Under the pieces are notes generated by a model that worked only from the letters and a program-made list of their open reading frames with translations, made no database searches and had not been told where the DNA came from. The position numbers and the translations under genes were made by a program. A stretch of 7,060 bases of DNA from Candidatus Aminicenantota bacterium (GTDB lineage: Bacteria; Acidobacteriota; Aminicenantia; UBA2199). Shown piece by piece: positions 1-6,275 of this stretch. Positions within the stretch are counted from its first letter, which is position 1. Every line of letters starts with the position of its first letter. Where the stretch lies: contig JAUWNT010000112.1 in the NCBI GenBank assembly GCA_030612495.1, positions 1 through 7,060 of the forward strand. The letters are read 5' to 3'.

Positions 1-139
1 AAAATTGGCTTTTTTTATAAGAGGTAAACCATTAAATTCAGATAAATTGAATAATGAACTCAACGCAAAGCCAAAAACTTCATTTCCAGAGGGGATTGAA
101 AAAGCAATCAAATGGTATAAAAAAATGAATTGGTTATAA
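1..139 (+). CDS. C-terminal end of an SDR-family nucleotide-sugar epimerase/dehydratase (5' partial)
   Basis: The frame beginning at base 2 is open from the window edge to a TAA at 137-139, giving 45 residues. It contains the pattern Ser-Asp-Lys-Leu, then Glu-Leu, then Lys-Pro, then Phe-Pro-Glu-Gly-Ile-Glu-Lys-Ala-Ile-Lys-Trp-Tyr. This matches the usual C-terminus of extended short-chain dehydrogenases acting on nucleotide sugars (dTDP-glucose or CDP-glucose 4,6-dehydratase and UDP-sugar 4-epimerase types). In that family the sequence runs 'SK/DKL...ELG..P...F.EGI..TI.WY'. The Rossmann NAD-binding half and the YxxxK catalytic motif lie outside the window, so the substrate cannot be told. Its position just upstream of glycan-type genes fits nucleotide-sugar synthesis. 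The stop codon is followed by 100 non-coding bases with no clear hairpin terminator, so some read-through into the next gene is possible. Confidence 0.72.
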   Translation, partial: KLAFFIRGKPLNSDKLNNELNAKPKTSFPEGIEKAIKWYKKMNWL

Positions 140-146
140 TTGTAGA

Positions 147-159
147 ATTTAGCCTAAAT
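147..159. repeat. Perfect 6-1-6 inverted repeat upstream of the PP-loop gene promoter
   Basis: The bases ATTTAG, one C, then CTAAAT form a perfect dyad about 26 bases upstream of the -35 box at 186-191. The one-base centre is too tight for an RNA hairpin, and no T-run follows, so it is not a terminator. It could be a regulator half-site pair. A short AT-rich palindrome like this can also arise by chance in such DNA. Confidence 0.25.
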
Positions 160-185
160 ACCTAATGTAAATCATCATATTCAAG

Positions 186-214
186 TTGACAAAAGACAAT
201 ATTATTAGTAAAGT
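186..214 (+). promoter_or_regulatory. Candidate sigma-70 promoter for the PP-loop / GT-C gene pair
   Basis: A perfect -35 box TTGACA lies at 186-191. After a 17-base spacer comes TAAAGT at 209-214, which matches the -10 consensus at four of six positions. The predicted start is near base 221, giving a leader of about 19 bases that still contains the GAGGAG ribosome-binding site. This would drive 240-1073 and the overlapping 1070-3592 gene. The -10 box is weak, so the call rests mainly on the -35 box and the ideal spacing. Confidence 0.5.
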
Positions 215-226
215 ATGAAATCTAAC

Positions 227-232
227 GAGGAG
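227..232 (+). promoter_or_regulatory. Strong Shine-Dalgarno sequence of the PP-loop gene
   Basis: GAGGAG sits 7 bases before the ATG at 240 and fixes that start codon. It is the only convincing Shine-Dalgarno sequence in the window. The four other complete gene starts (1070, 5416 minus, 5501, 6276) have none, which makes this one stand out. Confidence 0.8.
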
Positions 233-239
233 ATATCCG

Positions 240-1073
240 ATGAACAGAAAATTAAAAAAGGAAGCAATTATTCAATTCTCAGGAGGAATTGATTCATTAT
301 ACACTGCATACATTCTTGGTAAAAAATATGACAAAATACATCTTTTGACCTTTTATAAAGGCTACCTTCATTTTGGCTTAAATTTCAGTAAGCCAAACAT
401 AGATAATCTAAAAAAAATATTGGGCAATGAAAAAGTGGTTTTTAAAGTAAAAGATATGAAAGATCTTTTCAAAAAAATGTCAATTAAAGACTTTTTTAAA
501 AATTCAAAAAAATATGGAAATGAAACTTCATGGTGTATTCCATGCAGAACATCCATGGGAATAATGAGCATAATATATGCTCTTGAAAACAATATCCCTG
601 ACTATACAGATGGAGCAAATTGGGAACAAGCACCAGACCAGGAGAATTTACTTGTTACTGCTGACAATTATCCAGGTTACCTTAAATTGATAAAAGAGTT
701 TTCCAATTCATATAAAGTAAACTATTTTTCACCTGTTTATAAATTAAATACAAGAGAGGAAAGAAGAAAACTTCTTTTAGAGCTTGGCTTTAAAATAGAC
801 TGGAACAGCCTGGATGTTTATAAACCAAAATCATTAACAAATGTGTTTAATAGAAATTTTTATAAAAGATACCAACCAATGTGTATTTCAGGTTGGCTTA
901 TTCATTGGAAAAGAAATTTCTTTAATAAAAAAGTAAAAACATCTGAAGAGCAAGTATTGGAATTTATTAAACCTAAACTGGATTTATATGGGACAAATTA
1001 TATTGAGACATACTTTAAAAATACAGGCAAAGATCTAAAAGAAATTTTAAATAAAAGAAATCAATTTAAATGA
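240..1073 (+). CDS. PP-loop ATP-pyrophosphatase superfamily enzyme with a CxxC...C cysteine set
   Basis: Residues 14-19 read SGGIDS, preceded by a hydrophobic beta strand (AIIQF). This is the ATP-binding PP-loop motif of N-type ATP pyrophosphatases (GuaA, QueC, TtcA, LarE, NadE and related enzymes). These enzymes adenylate a substrate carbonyl and then add nitrogen or sulfur. A C99-I-P-C102 pair follows, then a conserved-looking TDGAN segment (123-127) and a single C215 in a PMCISGW context. One CxxC plus a later lone Cys is the arrangement of the Fe-S ligands in TtcA-type tRNA thiolases. QueC instead clusters its zinc cysteines near the C-terminus. At 277 residues it is near the size of these families. 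There is no obvious tRNA-binding add-on, and the neighbours are glycan genes, so a sugar-modifying amidation or thiolation role is plausible but is inference. The stop codon overlaps the next start (ATGA). The superfamily assignment is firm; the substrate is unknown. Confidence 0.85.
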   Translation: MNRKLKKEAIIQFSGGIDSLYTAYILGKKYDKIHLLTFYKGYLHFGLNFSKPNIDNLKKILGNEKVVFKVKDMKDLFKKMSIKDFFKNSKKYGNETSWCIPCRTSMGIMSIIYALENNIPDYTDGANWEQAPDQENLLVTADNYPGYLKLIKEFSNSYKVNYFSPVYKLNTREERRKLLLELGFKIDWNSLDVYKPKSLTNVFNRNFYKRYQPMCISGWLIHWKRNFFNKKVKTSEEQVLEFIKPKLDLYGTNYIETYFKNTGKDLKEILNKRNQFK

Positions 1074-3592
1074 ATGGAAAATCAAAAACAAAGATATTCT
1101 TAAATTCAAGAGTATTACTAAATTCTATTCTATATGTTGACTTGATTCTTGTCATTTATTCTTTTTTTTATCCTTCATTGCCAAAATTACAAATAATTTA
1201 TTTGCCAAAAAAGGTCTTAATCCTAAATCTTGCATTTATATTGTTAATTTATATTATTAAAGATAAAAATAAAATCATAAAATATGTAACTAACAAAGCA
1301 TTCAAAAAAAAGATAAAAATTTACATTATAATTCTATTTCTGATAGTTTTAACGAGAATTCCTTTCCTCATCTATCACAACGCTTTTTTAAATTCAGACA
1401 GTTGTGTAACACTCTTGATGATTAAAAATATTTCAAATGGAGAGAGCTTCCCTATATATTTTTATGGTCAATTATATCAAGGTGCTTTAATCAGTTATAT
1501 TTCCTCTATTTTTTATTTTTTAATAAACAATTTAAAATTGTCCGTGATTTTTTGCAACATCTTATTTTTTTCTCTGTTTGTTTTTCTTAGTTTATCTTTA
1601 ATTAATAAGATAACAAATTCTACACGAAGCTTCTACACGATCTTAATTCTGTCACTTCCAATTATAATATTGGTTTTTTATTCTTTAGAATATATAAGAG
1701 GTTATGCATTAATTATATTTCTTGAAATTTTACTAATTTTTTATGTTTATCAAATTATTTTTAATAAAAAAATCCTTTTTTTTGGAGCTGGATTAAGTGC
1801 AGGGATCTTATTCTGGATATACCAACCATCTCTTTCTATCATATCTATTTCTTTAATAGCAATTGCCCTATTCTCTCTTTTGCAAAAGAAGCTAAGATTC
1901 TTTATAAATTCAATAATCTCGATTTTTTTTGGATTTTTGTTGGGAAACTTTATTCATATTCTTGCTGAAATAAATAACGGATTTATAAATACAAAGGCAA
2001 TATTTTTCTCAAAAAGCAAAGGCAATATACTCTCTTTTTTAAAGGGGATACATCTATTTGAGATAATATCTACTCCCACAACAAATTTAGATGCAAATAA
2101 AATCATCTCAACTTTATTATCAATACTTTTTATCTTAGGACTTTTAATCCTAATCTATCAGTTTTTAAAAGAAAAATCATTTAAATGGCTCTTTTTACCC
2201 TCTATTTTCTTCGTAACTCTTCTTCTGGTCTCTCTCTCAGGATATCCTCCAACACCAAGATTTATTATTCATTATAAGTGCTATTCTTTCTTTACTATCT
2301 TGATTATTGCTCTATCTTTCAAAAAAATAAATATATTTAATAAAAAAGCCTTTAAAACACTATTTTTGGTCTGTTTCATTATTTTTTCTATCTTTAAAAT
2401 AAATGCCTCGTTTCTATTTCTAAAAAAACCGCATAAAAATAATACCAATGATATTAGATCAATAAATAAAATAAAAAATAATATAATTGTTGGAAATTAC
2501 TGGGATACTATCAGAATCTCCCCTTTTTTAAATAACACTAAAATCATTACTCCTGCACCCTATTTTTTTTCAAAAAGTGGTATGTTTAAATTTTCTAAAT
2601 ATCATTTCAACAATCTACGAGTTGGAGATATATGGAGTAAAGAGAAAAAAACATTCATTTCTACAAGAAAAAAAGAAAAATCAATAGATGAATTTTTAGG
2701 CCATTTTGACATAAATTTCACAAAAATGACTTTACCTTCAAAAAAGTATATTCTTTACTCAGATTTTTCAAAAAAATTATCCCCATACTTTTACTCGATT
2801 CTCACTCTGAAATTAAATACACATTTTGTGAAAACAATAGTAGATTCATATACAAATATAAAAAACATCTTCTCTAAAAAACCAGAAATTAAAATAAAGA
2901 ACAATCAAGTTATCTTATCTATTGATGACTTTGTTAGATGCGTTAAATCTAAAGAAGATCAAAAACTAATCAAAGACTGCAGGTTTGTATTAATTAATAA
3001 AAAATCCAGTTTAAGCCTCCCAATAACTTTAAAAAAAACAAGTTACTCTATACCGGATGGAATGTCCATTGAAACCGGAAAATTCAAAAAGTACATTTAT
3101 TTCTTAAACATTCCAATAATTCATTTAGGTGAATCTGTGATGAAATTCGATATAAACAAAGGAATAATTCTAACATCAAATTTAAGTGATCCTTTAATAT
3201 TCGGTGACTCCGCAAAACATATGGGAATTATATTAAAAAAAGGAATTCCAATTAATAACATAAAATTTAAAATTTTAAAAGATAATATTGATTATCTTGA
3301 GTTCGATCTATACTCTTTTTTTGATTTCACATCAGCAATTTGGACAAACACCTATAATCAGTATATCTTTATTAATAATACCCCTTTTTATATGAAATAT
3401 GGAAAAAACAATATAAAGTATAAAGTAAAGATCGGTGAAGAATTAATTTTAAACACGAAGTATAAGACTTTCCTTCGTGCAAAGGATTCTGCTGATAATA
3501 TAATTTTTGTAAATACAGGTGTGATACTGGAGAGAATAATCATTCATAAAAAGGACGCATCAATTAAAATAATCAAACCTTTTTTAAACTAA
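1070..3592 (+). CDS. Polytopic GT-C-like glycosyltransferase (GT39/PMT-related) with a large C-terminal extracytoplasmic region
   Basis: This 840-residue protein has roughly 12-14 hydrophobic segments between residues 17 and 450. After the third (about 83-103) comes NSDS (108-111) and then FPIYFYGQLYQGALISY (127-143). This resembles the GT39-like pattern 'sDEa..l.a..i..G..fP.yf.GQ.YmG.le.Y', with D110 as the likely catalytic acid/base. The usual following Glu is Ser here. Such enzymes move a sugar from a polyprenyl-phosphate donor to an acceptor on the outer face of the cytoplasmic membrane. Two helices (about 17-35 and 47-63) precede the helix that is normally first. Residues from about 452 to 840 are mostly hydrophilic and strand-like, with two close cysteines (C624, C637), and I recognise no domain in them. 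The start overlaps the PP-loop gene stop by 4 bases (ATGA) and has no Shine-Dalgarno sequence, which suggests translational coupling. The membrane-glycosyltransferase call is good; donor and acceptor are unknown. Confidence 0.7.
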   Translation: MNGKSKTKIFLNSRVLLNSILYVDLILVIYSFFYPSLPKLQIIYLPKKVLILNLAFILLIYIIKDKNKIIKYVTNKAFKKKIKIYIIILFLIVLTRIPFLIYHNAFLNSDSCVTLLMIKNISNGESFPIYFYGQLYQGALISYISSIFYFLINNLKLSVIFCNILFFSLFVFLSLSLINKITNSTRSFYTILILSLPIIILVFYSLEYIRGYALIIFLEILLIFYVYQIIFNKKILFFGAGLSAGILFWIYQPSLSIISISLIAIALFSLLQKKLRFFINSIISIFFGFLLGNFIHILAEINNGFINTKAIFFSKSKGNILSFLKGIHLFEIISTPTTNLDANKIISTLLSILFILGLLILIYQFLKEKSFKWLFLPSIFFVTLLLVSLSGYPPTPRFIIHYKCYSFFTILIIALSFKKINIFNKKAFKTLFLVCFIIFSIFKINASFLFLKKPHKNNTNDIRSINKIKNNIIVGNYWDTIRISPFLNNTKIITPAPYFFSKSGMFKFSKYHFNNLRVGDIWSKEKKTFISTRKKEKSIDEFLGHFDINFTKMTLPSKKYILYSDFSKKLSPYFYSILTLKLNTHFVKTIVDSYTNIKNIFSKKPEIKIKNNQVILSIDDFVRCVKSKEDQKLIKDCRFVLINKKSSLSLPITLKKTSYSIPDGMSIETGKFKKYIYFLNIPIIHLGESVMKFDINKGIILTSNLSDPLIFGDSAKHMGIILKKGIPINNIKFKILKDNIDYLEFDLYSFFDFTSAIWTNTYNQYIFINNTPFYMKYGKNNIKYKVKIGEELILNTKYKTFLRAKDSADNIIFVNTGVILERIIIHKKDASIKIIKPFLN

Positions 3593-3601
3593 TTTTATCT
3601 C

Positions 3602-5416
3602 TTATAGATATCCAAGTGATTTAAAAGCATTGATCATATCTTTATCTATTGTGACCTTTTCTCCATTTCTTTTTATATTTATTTTACCTTTTTTTACTAT
3701 TATATTAAAAAGGTTTATAAATTTTTTTACCTTCATCATATTTTCAATGTATCTATTATAAAGCTCTCTTGAATCTTTCAATAAATCATAATATTCATAT
3801 TTACTATATTCAGGAGGAGGAGGAGTAAAAAACGATTTTGTTTTATCAGTATATGGTAGATTATAAATAATCTTATTATTATTTTCAATAATTGATATTT
3901 TAAAAGGCAAAGCTGGAATATAGAATCCATTCGTAATAGATGAGATAATTATTCTATCTTTTGATTTTCCATTTAAAACCTGAATCAAATCCAATCCATC
4001 AATGTTTTTTATATCATAAGAAATATTATAATAATTTAAAATCGTAGGCATTATATCTATCAATGCAACTTCTTTTTCTTCATTTTTGCCTTTGAATTCT
4101 TCTTTTGGAAATTTAACAATCAATGGGACTCTTATTAATTCATTATAGAGTGAATGACAATGTCCCCAGCCTGAATGATCGGAGAATTCTTCCCCATGAT
4201 CAGAGATAAAGATAATCATTGAATTGGAATAAATTTTTTTCTTTTTTAAATAATTAATAAATTTACCAAACCACAAATCAAATTCCAATATTTCAGCATC
4301 ATATAAATCTATATACGCATACTTCATGTCTTTTGATAGTTTAGCAAATTGTTCTCTGTGATTTGAACCTACAGTAGGGGCAGACAAGCTAGTATATTTA
4401 GGGTTTTTATTGAAAACATTTAAATACTCTATTTCAGGATTGTAAGGACTATGAACCTGGTAAGTATGTAAAAAATAAAATGATCTTGGAAAATTATTAT
4501 TTTCAATATCTTTGATAGCTAAATTAAATAAATTTTTTGAAGCATATGAAGATCCTTGATCATTACCAATGCTTTTATAATAATCAAATCCACGAAAAAA
4601 GCCAAACCTTGAAGAAATATAAATACCCCCATTTAAACTCCTGGTTGAAAATTGCTGAGACATCTCTTCAATTAAAAAATTAACCCCAGAAGAAAGCATT
4701 GTCCCTCTTTTTATACCATGATTAAATTCATAAAGGGAAGTAAATAAAGACATATGAGAAGGTAATGTCCATGGTGATTGAGAATATGCATTTTTAAACA
4801 CAACGCCATCTTTTGAAAAACTATGTATATTTTTAGCTGTATTTCTCTTATATCCATATGTAGGTAGATGATCCGCCCTTAAAGTATCGGCACAAATCAA
4901 AAATACATATTGCCTTTGCTCAATCGGTTTTGTTTTATAAAAAATTGGCTCTCCTATAATTACTGCTCCATTTCCATTTATTTCAATATCTATTTTATCT
5001 TTTGCGGATAATTTTAATTTCCTTTTTATGGTCTTTTTTCCTGTTTTATAAAATCTTTTTTTTATAATCTTTATATCATTGCGATAAACATCAATCAAAA
5101 TTCTATTATCAATTTTAACAAATAGTTCAAAGTTAAAAATGAAATCACCTTTCAAATTTGGTTCAAGACTAATTTTTTGTCCTCTACCTTCCAAAACAAG
5201 AAGATCTCCTTTGATCGTAAGCCCACCCGTTTGATAATATTTTTTTTGGTTAACATTAAAAGATTTTAAGTTATATTCTTTTAAAATATTTTTATTAATT
5301 GACTCCGATATATTCAGCTCAACTCTCTTGAAATCTACTTTTTCTTTTATACAAATATAAAATATCGAAACACATATAATTAAAATAAATAATATTATAA
5401 ATATTTTTTTTTTCAT
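3602..5416 (-). CDS. Membrane-anchored sulfatase-fold (alkaline phosphatase superfamily) protein with Thr at the nucleophile position
   Basis: Residues 1-23 form a Lys-rich start followed by one hydrophobic helix, a signal anchor placing the rest outside the membrane. Residues about 30-165 look beta-rich and precede the catalytic domain. The sulfatase fold starts at 170 with metal-site D177 in ADTLRADHLPTYGY. T217 follows in SPWTLPSH, where sulfatases carry C/S-x-P-S-R. Further motifs are H317 and H322 (H-x4-H-x-PY), D406-H407-G408, H419, and YYDLLKDSRELYN (542-554). The protein ends in the family-typical LGYL. With Thr there is no formylglycine precursor. Thr is the nucleophile in the related LtaS and EptA phospho-group transferases, so a phosphodiesterase/transferase role, or a weakened sulfatase, are the alternatives. 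Four consecutive prolines occur at 532-535. It is convergent to the GT-C gene and divergent from the acyltransferase gene. The ATG has no Shine-Dalgarno sequence and lies right below a strong promoter. Confidence 0.85.
   Translation of the reverse strand: MKKKIFIILFILIICVSIFYICIKEKVDFKRVELNISESINKNILKEYNLKSFNVNQKKYYQTGGLTIKGDLLVLEGRGQKISLEPNLKGDFIFNFELFVKIDNRILIDVYRNDIKIIKKRFYKTGKKTIKRKLKLSAKDKIDIEINGNGAVIIGEPIFYKTKPIEQRQYVFLICADTLRADHLPTYGYKRNTAKNIHSFSKDGVVFKNAYSQSPWTLPSHMSLFTSLYEFNHGIKRGTMLSSGVNFLIEEMSQQFSTRSLNGGIYISSRFGFFRGFDYYKSIGNDQGSSYASKNLFNLAIKDIENNNFPRSFYFLHTYQVHSPYNPEIEYLNVFNKNPKYTSLSAPTVGSNHREQFAKLSKDMKYAYIDLYDAEILEFDLWFGKFINYLKKKKIYSNSMIIFISDHGEEFSDHSGWGHCHSLYNELIRVPLIVKFPKEEFKGKNEEKEVALIDIMPTILNYYNISYDIKNIDGLDLIQVLNGKSKDRIIISSITNGFYIPALPFKISIIENNNKIIYNLPYTDKTKSFFTPPPPEYSKYEYYDLLKDSRELYNRYIENMMKVKKFINLFNIIVKKGKINIKRNGEKVTIDKDMINAFKSLGYL
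5404..5413 (-). repeat. A10 homopolymer directly after the sulfatase-fold gene start codon
   Basis: On the coding strand the ATG is followed at once by ten A residues, spelling Lys-Lys-Lys and the first base of Ile. It is the longest single-base run I notice in the window. A gain or loss of one base would frameshift the gene at codon 5. Lys-rich signal-anchor starts in AT-rich DNA produce such runs naturally, so switching is only a possibility. Confidence 0.45.
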
Positions 5417-5423
5417 TTTTACT

Positions 5424-5453
5424 TTTATATCACAATGTTCTCAATATTGTCAA
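5424..5453 (-). promoter_or_regulatory. Strong sigma-70 promoter for the sulfatase-fold gene, predicted to be leaderless
   Basis: Read on the minus strand, a perfect TTGACA occupies 5453-5448. An 18-base spacer follows, then TATAAA (five of six consensus matches) at 5429-5424. Only 7 bases separate the -10 box from the ATG at 5416, which puts the expected transcription start at about 5417. The mRNA would then have essentially no 5' leader, which fits the lack of a Shine-Dalgarno sequence. Confidence 0.6.
5432..5450. repeat. Imperfect dyad (operator-like) within the sulfatase-fold promoter spacer
   Basis: ACAATGTT (5432-5439) and AATATTGT (5443-5450) are inverted copies with one mismatch, separated by CTC. 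The dyad fills the interval between the -35 and -10 boxes of the minus-strand promoter and overlaps the -35 box by three bases. This is a classic place for a repressor, or for a MerR-type regulator acting on a long spacer. No regulator gene is visible in the window, so the role is inferred from position only. Confidence 0.4.
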
Positions 5454-5465
5454 TAAAACAAACTA

Positions 5466-5494
5466 TTGAAATAATGTGTAGACTATAATAGAAT
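5466..5494 (+). promoter_or_regulatory. Candidate sigma-70 promoter for the acyltransferase/methyltransferase genes, predicted to be leaderless
   Basis: TTGAAA at 5466-5471 and TAGAAT at 5489-5494 each match consensus at five of six positions, with an ideal 17-base spacer. The expected start base falls on the A of the ATG at 5501. A perfect TATAAT at 5484-5489 overlaps this -10 but lacks a well-placed -35. It would still give only about 5 leader bases. No Shine-Dalgarno sequence precedes the ATG in either case. Confidence 0.5.
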
Positions 5495-5500
5495 AGTATT

Positions 5501-6247
5501 ATGAATGATTACAAAGAAGAAAATCTAGGTGAACAGAAAAAGCTATTAGAAAAAAACAATGGAGCTTCTAAAAAATATAAAAATTTATTTCTTGGCGAAG
5601 TTTCTCTATTATATTTCTTAAAATATGAATTGATTATAACTCTATTTTCTTCAATTTCAGGAGCTTTAGGGCTCGCTCTCAGAAAAATATTTTTTCCAAA
5701 ATTATTAAAAAAAACTGGCAGAGGAGTGGTATTCGGGAAAAATATGACAATAAGGCATCCAAAAAAGATTGAAATCGGAGACAATGTTGTCTTTGATGAC
5801 AACACTGTTATTGATGCAAAAGGTGATAACAATAAAGGAATAAAAATTGGAAATAATGTTGTAATAGGGAGAAATACAATAATAAGCTGCAAAGGAGGTG
5901 ATATTGAAATCGGAAGCTTTTCAAACATTGGACCGAACAACTATTTGATTTCTGAAAGTTTATTGCAAATAGGTAAATATGTTTTTACAGCAGGGCAAAC
6001 ATATATAGTTGCAGGAGGAAACCATAGCTTTGAAAAAAGAGATATTCCCATCTGGTTCCAACCATCAATATCAAAAGGTGGGATAATAATTGAAGATGAC
6101 ATCTGGATCGGTGCTTGCTCAACAATACTGGATGGAGTTAAAGTTGGAAAGGGTTCTGTTATAGGCGCTGCAACTTTAGTTCATAAAAGAATTCGTCCAT
6201 ACTCAATAGCACTCGGTGTTCCTGCTCAGGTTATAAAAAAAAGGTGA
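5501..6247 (+). CDS. Left-handed beta-helix (hexapeptide-repeat) acyltransferase, maltose/galactoside acetyltransferase-like
   Basis: From about residue 72 the 248-residue protein shows repeated [I/V]-G-x-x-x-[V/I] hexapeptide units (for example IEIGDNVVFDD, IKIGNNVVIG, IIIEDDIWIG, VKVGKGSVIGA). These build a trimeric left-handed beta-helix that binds an acyl-CoA donor. N174-H175 in AGGNHSFEKRDIPI is in the position of the catalytic His of the maltose O-acetyltransferase group. The C-terminus GVPAQVIKKR is the usual family ending. Residues 35-65 form a hydrophobic or amphipathic stretch before the helix that may touch the membrane, as I recall for related polysaccharide-locus acyltransferases. 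The first 25 residues are a polar extension. ATG 5501 is the only reasonable start, because the next in-frame Met is residue 82, inside the repeats. It likely O- or N-acylates a sugar; the substrate is not visible. The methyltransferase gene follows after 28 bases, probably in the same operon. Confidence 0.88.
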   Translation: MNDYKEENLGEQKKLLEKNNGASKKYKNLFLGEVSLLYFLKYELIITLFSSISGALGLALRKIFFPKLLKKTGRGVVFGKNMTIRHPKKIEIGDNVVFDDNTVIDAKGDNNKGIKIGNNVVIGRNTIISCKGGDIEIGSFSNIGPNNYLISESLLQIGKYVFTAGQTYIVAGGNHSFEKRDIPIWFQPSISKGGIIIEDDIWIGACSTILDGVKVGKGSVIGAATLVHKRIRPYSIALGVPAQVIKKR

Positions 6248-6275
6248 CATCAGATATACTACCGCTTAAAATAAA

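Noticed and set aside
135..140. TATAAT overlapping the SDR stop codon as a promoter
   Set aside because: There is no -35 match at 16-18 bases upstream, and the candidate promoter at 186-214 is better placed for the gene at 240.
368..592. Minus-strand open frame of 74 codons inside the PP-loop gene
   Set aside because: It lies antisense to a gene with clear family motifs, shows no recognisable domain, and is expected by chance in AT-rich coding DNA.
3548..3585. AAAAAGG ... CCTTTTT inverted repeat at the end of the GT-C gene as a terminator
   Set aside because: The stem is almost all A-T with a 23-base loop and lies inside the coding sequence, so it is too weak to call an intrinsic terminator.
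5509..5940. Minus-strand open frame of 143 codons inside the acyltransferase gene
   Set aside because: It mirrors the hexapeptide-repeat gene; its Pro/Phe/Ser/Leu-rich composition is the antisense image of Gly/Lys/Asn codons, and no family is recognisable.
6255..6260. TATACT as a -10 box for the methyltransferase gene
   Set aside because: No -35-like sequence lies at a suitable distance upstream, and the 28-base gap fits co-transcription with the acyltransferase gene.
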